DNA of 64,000 bases, from positions 372,001-436,000 of the forward strand of contig CP171222.1 of the NCBI GenBank assembly GCA_050908895.1, given 5' to 3'. This DNA comes from S5-A14a sp050908895 (lineage in GTDB: Bacteria; Bacillota; Clostridia; Peptostreptococcales; Anaerovoracaceae). Below, one piece after another: positions 52,947 to 61,198 of this stretch. The number at the start of each line of letters is the position of its first letter. Position 1 is the first letter of the stretch. The position numbers and the translations under genes were made by a program. The notes below the pieces were generated by a model that did no database searches, was not told where the DNA came from, and saw only the letters and a program-made list of their open reading frames with translations.

Positions 52947-53167
52947 GCTTCAATAAAAAGAGAGTCATTTCCACCACCTTTAGTAAAATTTCAATAGTAC
53001 TGTAACATTATACAATAGTTTAAAAACAACGGCAAACATTTTTTATAAAGAGCATATTTATTCAATTCTATCACTCTTCAAACGCTTTACAATGTAGATT
53101 TCTTTCTGCTTTTAGAGCTTAAAAGAGTAATAAAAGTACTGCCACCGAATTTATAGGCGAAAAAAGG

Positions 53168-54649
53168 GAGAGTGTGAGAAAAAGTCTGTAAATTAAAATT
53201 AAGCCTTCTATGGTAAAATATAAATATCATAGGAGGCTATTTTTATGGCAAAGAAAAAAGACGTATACCACGTAAAACCCCTAACAAAGGGAAAGAAGAA
53301 TATCATTGCATCTCTAATTGATGAATATGATATTGAAACATCAGATGATATCCAGGATGCTCTTAGAGACCTTCTAGGCGGAACTATCAAATCCATGATG
53401 GAAGCAGAGATGGACAACCATCTAGGATATGAAAGTTACGAACGTAGCAGTAATGATAATTACCGTAATGTAACTAAGAAAAAAAGAGCTCGAAGCAACT
53501 ATGGAGAATTCGAACTTGATGTTCCGCAGGATAGACAAAGCAGCTTTGAACCAACTGTTGTTAAGAAAAGACAAAAAGATATTTCAGCTATTGACTAAAA
53601 GATTATTAGCATGTATGCAAGAGGTTTAACCACAAGACAAATTTCAGAGCAAATTGAGGAAATATACGGTTTTGAATGCAGTGAAAGTTTCATTTCAGAT
53701 GTTACCGATAAAGTATTGCAGGATATAGAAGACTGGCAGAATAGACCTCTTGATGAAATATATCCAATCCTTTTTATTGATACTGTACACTTTTCAGTTA
53801 TAGATGATAACATAATCAGAAAGCTAGCTGCATATGTAATTATGGGAGTTAATTGTGATGGAATGAAAGAGGTAATAAGCCTTGAAACAGGTGAAAACGA
53901 AAGCAGTAAATATTGGCTAGGAGTTCTTAATAGTCTAAAAAACAGAGGTGTAAAGGATGTAATGATCATATGTGCAGATGGGCTTACGGGTATGAAAGAA
54001 GCGATTTCTGCTGCTTTTCCAAATACGGAATATCAAAGATGCATTGTTCATCAGGTCCGAAACACCTTGAAATATGTTTCTCACAAGGATATGAAAGAGT
54101 TTGCAGGGGATTTAAAGAAAATATATCTTGCAGCTGATGAGTCAAAAGGTAAGGAATAATTAGATAAAGTCACAGAGAAATGGAATTCTAAATATCCTAA
54201 TTCTATGAAGAGTTGGCACAATAACTGGGATGTTTTATCACCAATCTTTAAATTCTCATCAGATGTTAGAAAGATAATTTATACAACAAATGCAATAGAA
54301 AGCTTAAATAGCACATATAAGAAACTTAACAGGCAGAGAACGGTGTTTCCAAGGGATAAGGCACTGCTTAAGTCACTTTACTTGTCTACACTTCAAGCTA
54401 CGAAAAAATGGAGTCAACCAATCAGAAACTGGGGTAAGGCATATGGTGAATTTAGCATAATGTATGAGGGTAGAATTCCACTTTAAATTTTTACAAGAGT
54501 ATGAAATTGGACCGCTCTTTTAGGAGCGATCCTTGACATGACTTTATTAATATTTTATATTGAGTATGTTAAATAGGTCAGTCGACTCTGACAAAATTCT
54601 TTAAAAATTACCATAGAAGGCTAATTTACAGAAAAAATCTCACACTCTT
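53168..54649 (+). mobile_element. IS256-family insertion sequence
   Basis: 1482 bp. Left end GAGAGTGTGAGA and right end TCTCACACTCTT are inverted, and the match extends inward through TCTGTAAATTA and GCCTTCTATGGTAA, with six extra bases in the left copy. An 8-bp direct repeat AAAAAAGG flanks it (53160-53167 and 54650-54657). Its single gene is a transposase with two stop codons. The ends and target duplication are intact, so it is structurally complete but probably immobile alone. Confidence 0.92.
53245..54486 (+). pseudogene. IS256-family transposase with two in-frame TAA codons
   Basis: One frame from ATG 53245 (AGGAGG upstream) to TAA 54486 encodes about 413 residues, interrupted by TAA at 53596-53598 and 54157-54159. 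The frame is unchanged across both stops. The DDE residues appear in ILFIDTVHF, IICADGLTGM and TNAIESLNS, and the N terminus has LRDLLGGTIKSMMEAEMDNHLGY-like family features. Two separate nonsense mutations mark it as decayed. Confidence 0.9.
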
Positions 54650-54655
54650 AAAAAA

Positions 54656-54687
54656 GGACAAAATCCGAAATTGATTTTGCCCTTTTT
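54656..54687. terminator. Terminator interrupted at its edge by the IS
   Basis: GGACAAAATC (54656-54665) pairs with GATTTTGCCC (54673-54682), with CTTTTT on the plus side and, on the minus side, CCTTTTTT made by the target duplication. It ends the minus-strand FMN-binding gene. Confidence 0.75.
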
Positions 54688-54717
54688 ACAACACTTCCTT
54701 TATGGAAATATTTTCAT

Positions 54718-56799
54718 TTATTTAGTGGTGAAAGAAATTACTAAATGATTTTCAGGATAATCATCTCCTCCGTCAGGATTATTTATAAGAATGGTCAAAA
54801 TGCCTCTTTTCAAATTTTTCATATACATCTTTTTTAAGTCATTTATTTTAAGTTTCTCACCTGACTCATTGGTAGCTTCAACTTCAATCCTTGTATTCAC
54901 ATCATTCGCACTTACAATATCCTGAGAAATATCATTCCACTCTCTCTTATTAGATGAATTCTTCCAATCTCCCTTTTCAAAGTCGAATTTTTTAATTACA
55001 GATTTGGATTTTTTATCTATTATCTTTATAGTTTTAGGAATATATCCATTTTTAACTATTGATGGCTTAGGTTTTTCAGGTGTGTCTGGCTTTGACGGCT
55101 CACCCGGTTTTAAATCTCCATTTATCTTAGTAACTATTCTATATCTCCTAAATTCCCATTTCTCCTTATCTCCGAGATTATAATCTTTATCTTCGATCTC
55201 GAACCACCAATAATTAAAGACAGGCTTAAACTCACCTTCTTTTATTAATTTATTGTCTCTAAAGAGTTCAACTTTTTTAATTTTTTTATTATATGTTTTT
55301 TTAGTGTCGTATACAATTTTGCCTTTTTCAATATCAATTCTTTCCGTATCCGGTGTATCAGTTGAATTTTCAAAGGTTATAAGAGCGTGTGTAGGCCTTA
55401 CTTCAACTCTTTCATCTTTTGGGTTAACATGTAACCTTATTTTTTCTGATGCATATCCAGTTTCATCCTCTACAGTAAGAATTATATTGTCTTTACCGTC
55501 ACTCTTTAGTGTCTCACCCTGTTTATAATTCGCCTCTATTCCATATTTTTTCAAATCGGAGAATTTCACTTCTTTTTCAAGAGTGCCGTTAGACATCATA
55601 ATATCATACTTTACAAAATCAAAATCGGCATTCTTACCGTTAGTTAGTTTTGATTTCTCAGCAACAGCAGTTCTATCAATGCCGGGACTGCTTATATTAT
55701 CACCGGTTATCTTAATATATGCAATTTTTTGTTCTTTCTTGTCAAAGGCAAACTTTCTAGCTCTTTCAACGGCATTTTTAATGGCCAGTGCATATCCCTT
55801 TGAGGTCATTGTTGCAGAGGTAACTGCATCTGTATGAGGGCCTTTCTTACCGGAAGATAATTTATCTGATAATTCTTGGTATATAGAATCAAGATCAGGA
55901 ACAGTTTTACCTTTGTATAGCGGTAAAAGTTTCTTTGCAAGGTCAATATACGAAACATCAGTTGCACAATGTTTAATTGCTTCCGCTGATTTTATCTTGC
56001 CACCTTCAATTTCTACTTTTACTATGCTTGCTCCGTATGATTCAGGTCCATAGCCTTCAAAAGCGGTGCCGTACCAAGTGCCATCTGCCGGTTTATCAGC
56101 TAAACGGACTTTGTCAGGCTTTTTACTATTGCCGTTATCAGTGTCGGAAGGATTCTGTACGTCAGGCTTTTTGTTTCCGTTTTCAACAGGATTGTTGTTG
56201 CCTGCAGGGCTTGCAGGGGCATCCTTTAACTCTGCTGTATCAATGACTCCCATAAGAGTTCCTGCTTCAACCTTTGGCATATTTTGAAATAGCTTATCTC
56301 CTATGTTTAAGGTCTGAGTAAAGTTATACTTCTTAAGCTTGTTAGAAGTGTATGCTTTTGCTTCCATAAGTCCTGCTGCAGGAATGGAACAAACTAAACC
56401 TGCAACTAAAAGTATTGCAACCTTAGCGTTTTTGGATGAATTCATCTTTTTTCTGCTTATAACAAAAATTGCTGTACCACCTGCTGTCAGGCAAATTAAC
56501 CAAAGCGGCAGCTTGACGGAATCACCTGTATTTGTTTTTCCTGTGTTACCGTCATACACCATAAGGTATTTAGCATTTTCCTTAGCGGTAATGCTAGGAA
56601 GTCCCTTTGTCAAATGAGACATTTCCTTAGAGCTTACCTCATCCTTTGTTACATATTGATATTCAACGGTTACCTTTTTATCCTTATCAGCTTGACCGTT
56701 ATCGTTGGCAAAGCAAGCCCCGGTCGACATAAAGCAAATAATCAGCATTATAGCTGATGCTGCTATTGACCTGGCATTCAATAAACTTATTTTTTTCAT
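54718..56799 (-). CDS. Membrane FMN-binding domain protein, paralog 1
   Basis: 693 residues. Signal-like helix (about 12-30), a short outside region (35-93), a sortase-like KTNTGD followed by a hydrophobic helix and RKKM (88-119), and another helix (about 127-147). A low-complexity linker (195-235) precedes an FMN-binding domain (about 238-350), whose DAVTSATMTS (324-333) matches the covalent flavinylation motif, with Thr carrying FMN. Beta-rich segments follow (about 355-690). Expected topology puts the flavin outside the cell, suggesting extracytoplasmic electron transfer. AAAGGAG precedes the start. Its first 190 residues closely match the protein at 61199. Confidence 0.85.
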   Translation of the reverse strand: MKKISLLNARSIAASAIMLIICFMSTGACFANDNGQADKDKKVTVEYQYVTKDEVSSKEMSHLTKGLPSITAKENAKYLMVYDGNTGKTNTGDSVKLPLWLICLTAGGTAIFVISRKKMNSSKNAKVAILLVAGLVCSIPAAGLMEAKAYTSNKLKKYNFTQTLNIGDKLFQNMPKVEAGTLMGVIDTAELKDAPASPAGNNNPVENGNKKPDVQNPSDTDNGNSKKPDKVRLADKPADGTWYGTAFEGYGPESYGASIVKVEIEGGKIKSAEAIKHCATDVSYIDLAKKLLPLYKGKTVPDLDSIYQELSDKLSSGKKGPHTDAVTSATMTSKGYALAIKNAVERARKFAFDKKEQKIAYIKITGDNISSPGIDRTAVAEKSKLTNGKNADFDFVKYDIMMSNGTLEKEVKFSDLKKYGIEANYKQGETLKSDGKDNIILTVEDETGYASEKIRLHVNPKDERVEVRPTHALITFENSTDTPDTERIDIEKGKIVYDTKKTYNKKIKKVELFRDNKLIKEGEFKPVFNYWWFEIEDKDYNLGDKEKWEFRRYRIVTKINGDLKPGEPSKPDTPEKPKPSIVKNGYIPKTIKIIDKKSKSVIKKFDFEKGDWKNSSNKREWNDISQDIVSANDVNTRIEVEATNESGEKLKINDLKKMYMKNLKRGILTILINNPDGGDDYPENHLVISFTTK

Positions 56800-56840
56800 T
56801 AACTACTCCTTTAAATTTATTTTGTATGATAGATAGCCCA

Positions 56841-56875
56841 TTGTGCACAATTTATTTTGTCTGAAAGACCACAAC
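56841..56875 (-). promoter_or_regulatory. Conserved 5' leader palindromes, copy 1
   Basis: On the minus strand GTCTTTCAGAC forms a small hairpin, followed by TTGTGCACAA (56841-56850). The same pair of elements stands in the leader of the paralog at 63438-63475. Confidence 0.5.
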
Positions 56876-56888
56876 AGCACCACGATTA

Positions 56889-56904
56889 GTTAGGCAATAC
56901 TAAC
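56889..56904. promoter_or_regulatory. Candidate operator GTTAG-N6-CTAAC, copy 1
   Basis: An inverted repeat just downstream of the -10 element, repeated at the same place (63492-63507) before the paralog. The binding protein is unknown. Confidence 0.55.
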
Positions 56905-56918
56905 AGTATGCTAGGGTT

Positions 56919-56947
56919 ATTATAACGCTGCGATATTTACCTGTCAA
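56919..56947 (-). promoter_or_regulatory. SigmaA promoter of FMN-binding paralog 1
   Basis: On the minus strand, TTGACA (56947-56942), 17 bases, TATAAT (56924-56919): a perfect consensus. The 452-base gap from 56800 to 57251 contains this promoter and leader and, on the other strand, the promoter and leader of the oxoamine synthase gene. Confidence 0.9.
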
Positions 56948-57047
56948 TAAGATTTTTAAAAATATAGTTAATAAATTTTAAGCTTTGAAAAGACTTGTAA
57001 ATTCAATAGATTAAGATATTTTTCTGTAATTGATGCACTACTTTGGT

Positions 57048-57076
57048 TTGTAAAAGTCATATTAAAATGATATACT
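57048..57076 (+). promoter_or_regulatory. SigmaA promoter of the oxoamine synthase operon
   Basis: TTGTAA (57048-57053), 17 bases, TATACT (57071-57076). The transcript would carry a leader of about 170 bases in which ATAACAGG (57174) pairs with CCTGTTAT (57213). Confidence 0.6.
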
Positions 57077-57251
57077 AAATCGGTAAATGATAATTAGAAA
57101 ATTGATTCGAAAAGTATGAGAAGAATTCTTGGCGTTAGATACTACAGGAATTCCGGGATGAAACAGTAGCAAAATAACAGGAGAGCATTTGGCATAGTTG
57201 TTAATAGGATAACCTGTTATAGAACAAAATTAAAATAATAAGGAGACATAT

Positions 57252-58481
57252 ATGGAAACCGTAAATATTATAAAGAATTTTGAACAATCAAGAGAATGGA
57301 AAAAATATGCAGACAGACGGGCATCTCTAAACGGGATATTGGAAACTTTTGGGAATCCCTATTTTGTACCTCATGATTCTGCTCTTACTGATAAATCAAT
57401 TATGAATGGAAGAGAAGTGCTTAATTTTGGTAGCTATAATTATCTGTGCTTGTCAGGAGATCCTGAAGTTAATGCGGCGGCAAAAGAGGCAATTGATAAA
57501 TTTGGAACCAGTGCTAGCGGTAGCAGACTTCTTGCGGGAGAAAAAACTCTTCATAAAGAGTTGGAAGCAGCCATTGCCAAATGGAAGCATACGGAGAATG
57601 CGCTTGTGTTAGTTGGAGGACATTCAACTAATGTAACTTTTACAGGAAATTTCTGTAACGAAAATGATTTGATATTATACGATGTTTTGGTTCATAACTC
57701 TATTACGGAAGGATTGAGGATGACTAAGGCGAGATCGAAACGTTTTTCTCATAACGATTATGAGATGTTGGAAAGGCTAGTTAGAAAAAATCGCCCTAAA
57801 TATGAGAAAATTCTTATAATTGTTGAGGGTGTTTATAGCATGGACGGTGACATCGCACCAATTGATCAGTATGTCAGGATTAAGAAGAAATACGGATGTT
57901 TTCTGATGGTGGATGAGGCCCATTCTGCAGGTGTAATAGGTGAAACGGGTAGAGGTGTAGATGAATATTTTGGTTTGGAAGATGATGATATAGACATTAA
58001 AATGGGAACGATTTCAAAGGGTCTGGGCACTTGCGGTGGTTACCTTGCAGGCAGTCACAATTTGATTGAATATTTGCGATATAATCTACCGGGATTTATA
58101 TTTTCTGTAGGACTTTCTCCGGTATTGGCAGCAGCAACAAAAAAGTCCATTGAGATTATTCAGCGAGATAATCAAAGGGTGAAGAAATTGCAAGATAACA
58201 TTGAATTTTTCATAGAAGCAGCAAAACAACGAGGTTTAAATACATGCCTTGCAAAGGAGAGTGCCATAATTCCTATTTTTGTCGGAGCAGATGGAATGTC
58301 TTTTAAGTTAAGTGTTGAACTCCAAGAATATGGTATATTTGTACCTCCGGCAGTATATCCGGCAGTTCCTCGAAACAAAGCGAGACTTAGGTTTTGCTTA
58401 ACAAGCGGCCATAGCTTTGATCAAATTGAGTATGCTCTAGATAAGGTAAAGGAACTTATGAATAAAGAGGGACTCATGTAA
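57252..58481 (+). CDS. Alpha-oxoamine synthase (PLP-dependent acyl transferase)
   Basis: 409 residues, fold type I. Like serine palmitoyltransferase, KBL, BioF and CqsA, it would condense an amino acid with an acyl-CoA to give an alpha-amino ketone. Landmarks are NFGSYNYLCLSGDP, GTSASGSRLLAGE, HNSITEGLRM, EGVYSMDGDIAPI, VDEAHSAGVIGETGRG with the PLP aspartate, and GTISKGLGTCGGYLAG with the Schiff-base lysine. AAGGAGA precedes ATG 57252. It is followed with a one-base overlap by a short-chain reductase and no biotin genes, so a sphinganine-like lipid or a signal ketone is more likely than biotin. The substrates are unknown. Confidence 0.88.
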   Translation: METVNIIKNFEQSREWKKYADRRASLNGILETFGNPYFVPHDSALTDKSIMNGREVLNFGSYNYLCLSGDPEVNAAAKEAIDKFGTSASGSRLLAGEKTLHKELEAAIAKWKHTENALVLVGGHSTNVTFTGNFCNENDLILYDVLVHNSITEGLRMTKARSKRFSHNDYEMLERLVRKNRPKYEKILIIVEGVYSMDGDIAPIDQYVRIKKKYGCFLMVDEAHSAGVIGETGRGVDEYFGLEDDDIDIKMGTISKGLGTCGGYLAGSHNLIEYLRYNLPGFIFSVGLSPVLAAATKKSIEIIQRDNQRVKKLQDNIEFFIEAAKQRGLNTCLAKESAIIPIFVGADGMSFKLSVELQEYGIFVPPAVYPAVPRNKARLRFCLTSGHSFDQIEYALDKVKELMNKEGLM

Positions 58482-59278
58482 TGAGAGCTGAAAATAAAAA
58501 AATATTGGTGATCACGGGAGCTTCCAGGGGAATAGGAAGAAATGCGGCCGAAATTTTTAGGAGCAAAGGATTCTTTGTATATGATTTGAGCAGATCAGGA
58601 ATTTCTGAGGACGGCATAGTTCATATAGATTGCGACGTAACTAATTATGATGATATTGATAATGCTGTGAATCAAGTTATAAATGAGGTTGGCAGAATTG
58701 ACGTAGCCATATCAAACGCGGGATTTGGCATATCTGGTTCTGTTGAGGCCCACTCATATGAGGATATTGAAAAACAAGTGAGAGTAAATTTCATGGGTAG
58801 TACTTTTTTCACTAAGGCTGTTTTGCCATATGTTAGAAAATCCAAGGGCAGGATAATATATCTCTCTTCTGTGGCTGCATGTGTACCAATACCGTTTCAA
58901 GCTATGTACTCGGCTACTAAAGCAGCCATTCTGGCTTTAGCATTATCGGTTGATACGGAACTTGATTCTTCGGGAGCAAGAGCCATAGCCCTGCTTCCGG
59001 GAGACATCGCAACAGATTTTACTTGTGGAAGAATAAAAAATAAATATGAGCCGGAGTTTTATGCTGAAAGGGTGGCAAGCTCGGTAGGGAAAATGGAGCA
59101 TGATGAAATAAACGGAATGAAGGCCGACGTGATCGGTAAAGAACTCTATCGACTGGCTACTTCCACAAATCCCAAACCTATGTCTAGTGTAGGGATTTTG
59201 TACAGGCTTTCAGTTGTGCTATCCGGAATTTTACCTGTAAGGCTTAGACAATATATTATTCGTAAGATGTATGGATAA
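58481..59278 (+). CDS. Short-chain dehydrogenase/reductase
   Basis: 265 residues. The Rossmann motif is TGASRGIG, then NAG in AISNAGFG, catalytic Ser in YLSSVAA and YSATK with Tyr and Lys. The C-terminal 30 residues are hydrophobic and basic (VVLSGILPVRLRQYIIRKM), suggesting membrane association, as in 3-ketodihydrosphingosine reductases. The start codon shares one base with the stop of the oxoamine synthase gene (TAATG), so the two are translated together. It probably reduces the amino ketone to an amino alcohol. Confidence 0.88.
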   Translation: MRAENKKILVITGASRGIGRNAAEIFRSKGFFVYDLSRSGISEDGIVHIDCDVTNYDDIDNAVNQVINEVGRIDVAISNAGFGISGSVEAHSYEDIEKQVRVNFMGSTFFTKAVLPYVRKSKGRIIYLSSVAACVPIPFQAMYSATKAAILALALSVDTELDSSGARAIALLPGDIATDFTCGRIKNKYEPEFYAERVASSVGKMEHDEINGMKADVIGKELYRLATSTNPKPMSSVGILYRLSVVLSGILPVRLRQYIIRKMYG

Positions 59279-59310
59279 TATGATTAGAATCAACATGACG
59301 GATAAAAAAT

Positions 59311-59339
59311 TTGACATATGAATAGATGTGTGCTATAAA
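59311..59339 (+). promoter_or_regulatory. SigmaA promoter of the fourth surface protein
   Basis: TTGACA (59311-59316), 17 bases, TATAAA (59334-59339), with a leader of about 120 bases to the start codon. Confidence 0.8.
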
Positions 59340-59466
59340 TTAAAGCCTTGAAGTTAAAAGAAATAGGATGCAAATGAAGTGATGGCAAAAGGCGTTGAAA
59401 GCGTATTTTGTATAAATTATGCAGATTAATTTTGACTTTTATATTTGAACTAGCAAGGAGGATTGT

Positions 59467-60939
59467 ATGAAAAATTTAAAAAGAATAAAAAAACTTATTG
59501 TATCAAAAGGAAAAACTTTTGAGATATCAAGGTATGGGAAAAGAAAAATTGCCATGAGGCTTGTGTCTTGTGGAGTTGGAGCATCTATGTTATTCAGTCC
59601 GCTATTATGTGTATCGGCACAAGGACTGTCAAATTTAGGCTTGGATTTAAAGGGCAGCTCAGCAGTACAGCCGAGAAGTTTGAAAGCACAGAGGGATGAA
59701 GACATTATCAAAGCTAATATGTCTACTTTATATACTCCTCAACAACAGCCTGTGCTAGTAACTGAGAAAGGCAAAGCAGGGCAATCACAGCCGATTAAAT
59801 TTGTAAATAGAAATGCTAATGATGAGCAGCTTATTGATGCTCCTGAGGGAACGCTTTTTAAGATAGATGAATTATCGGAGAAAAATAAAAAATTACCGAC
59901 AGGAATTACAGTTGATTCGAAGACAGGGACTATCTTTGTTTCTAAAGATGTACCTGCAGGGGAATATGATATTGATATCAAAATTGGATATAAAGACGGC
60001 AGTTCAAACGGAATTGCTTTGGGAGTGGATGTAAAGGAAGTTAAATATGACATTCCACTGCTATCTATTGAAACCACCCGTGGGGAGTATAGAGTAAAAG
60101 TAGATGATGAAATAATTCTTGATATAATAGCAAATCCTGTAAATGCTTCGGAGCAGAGGTTTCATTGGAGCTATAGCGAGGAGGGTCTTGTTGAGATAAC
60201 AGATGTTCCTAATGCAGATGTGGAAAATAGAACTATGCATACAGCCAAAGGTTTAAAGAATGGCAGGGTAGAGGTAACGGGAACACCAATTGACAACACT
60301 CAAGGTGCAAAACCAATTAAATTTACTGTAATCGTTGGTGAAGAACACAAGAAGCCGGAATCCAATAATACCGGAACTGACAATTCTGAAATGAATAAGC
60401 CGGAAAAGCCTGTTGAACCTATTGTTGAAAATGAACCCACAAAGCCCGAATGGAAGCAGTCAGAAGACGGCTTTTGGTACGTTGAGGAAAAGGGAGAGAA
60501 AAAGACCGGATGGTTTGAGGATAAGGATAAATATCCGGGTTGGTATTATTTTGATGAAAATGGTAAAATGCAGACCGGATGGCTTAAGCTTGGAAACACT
60601 TGGTACTATCTCAAATCCAGTGGCGCAATGGCAACAGGTTGGGAACAGGTTGGGAATACTTGGTATTATCTAAAGTCCAGCGGAGCAATGGCAACGGGAT
60701 GGCTTAAGCTTGGGAATACTTGGTACTATCTCAAATCCAGTGGCGCAATGGCAACAGGTTGGGAACAGGTTGGGAATACTTGGTATTATCTAAAGTCCAG
60801 CGGAGCAATGGCGACTGGCTGGGAGCAGGTTGGAAACACTTGGTACTACCTAAAATCCAGCGGAGCAATGGCGACCGGTTGGGAACATATTGGAAATACT
60901 TGGTATAAATTTGCATCCAGCGGAGCTTGGATTAAATAG
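59467..60939 (+). CDS. Mosaic surface protein with YSIRK-like signal and choline-binding-like repeats
   Basis: 490 residues. A long signal peptide includes RYGKRKIAMRLVSCGVGASM, similar to the YSIRK type used for septal secretion in Gram-positive cocci. Residues about 80-195 (STLYTPQQQPVLVTEKGK) match the module in the protein at 49977, and about 200-285 (NASEQRFHWSYSEEGL, TGTPIDNTQGAKPIKFTVIVG) match the one at 47342. A Pro/Glu linker leads to about seven wall-binding repeats ending KFASSGAWIK. AAGGAGG precedes ATG 59467. It looks assembled from the two neighbours. Confidence 0.88.
   Translation: MKNLKRIKKLIVSKGKTFEISRYGKRKIAMRLVSCGVGASMLFSPLLCVSAQGLSNLGLDLKGSSAVQPRSLKAQRDEDIIKANMSTLYTPQQQPVLVTEKGKAGQSQPIKFVNRNANDEQLIDAPEGTLFKIDELSEKNKKLPTGITVDSKTGTIFVSKDVPAGEYDIDIKIGYKDGSSNGIALGVDVKEVKYDIPLLSIETTRGEYRVKVDDEIILDIIANPVNASEQRFHWSYSEEGLVEITDVPNADVENRTMHTAKGLKNGRVEVTGTPIDNTQGAKPIKFTVIVGEEHKKPESNNTGTDNSEMNKPEKPVEPIVENEPTKPEWKQSEDGFWYVEEKGEKKTGWFEDKDKYPGWYYFDENGKMQTGWLKLGNTWYYLKSSGAMATGWEQVGNTWYYLKSSGAMATGWLKLGNTWYYLKSSGAMATGWEQVGNTWYYLKSSGAMATGWEQVGNTWYYLKSSGAMATGWEHIGNTWYKFASSGAWIK
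60581..60900 (+). repeat. Five 60-bp tandem repeats
   Basis: Units encode GWEQVGNTWYYLKSSGAMAT alternating at first with GWLKLGNTWYYLKSSGAMAT. The pair at 60601-60660 recurs almost unchanged at 60721-60780, showing duplication of a 120-bp block. Confidence 0.85.
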
Positions 60940-60985
60940 AGAAAGAAGATTAATCTAAAGATTTGTATTATATAATCTTTGGCAA

Positions 60986-61112
60986 AATTCCACTTTAAGT
61001 TGTTATAATGCCAAGGACCGCTCTTTTAGGAGCGGTCCTTGGCATTAATTTATTAATATTTTATATTAAGTTTGTTAATTAAGTCAGTTGATGCTGACAA
61101 GATTCTTTAACA
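60986..61112 (+). mobile_element. Relic of the 3' end of an IS256-family element
   Basis: From ATTCCACTTTAA (the end of the transposase gene) to TTCTTTAACAACTAC the sequence follows 54474-54606 of the intact element at roughly 80 percent identity by eye. It shares GGACCGCTCTTTTAGGAGCG and TTTATTAATATTTTATATT. The terminal inverted repeat and the rest of the element are missing, so this is an old, diverged fragment. Confidence 0.75.
61007..61046. terminator. Very strong hairpin within the IS relic
   Basis: AATGCCAAGGACCGCTC (61007-61023) and GAGCGGTCCTTGGCATT (61030-61046) form a perfect 17-bp stem with a TTTTAG loop. It lies between converging genes and may end both. Confidence 0.65.
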
Positions 61113-61198
61113 ACTACACAGTCTCAGTAAGGGTTTATCAATGAAAACCTCGTCATTTTCTACTATGGAGTTGTTTCTACGGGCTAAATATTGTTTTA

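Noticed and set aside
54205..54486. Separate small gene for the last transposase part
   Set aside because: It is in the same frame as the upstream transposase, separated only by a stop codon, and contains the third DDE residue.
57181..57205. Sigma-54 promoter near TTTGGCATAGTTGTTAA
   Set aside because: The GG is present but the -12 GC is missing at the required distance.
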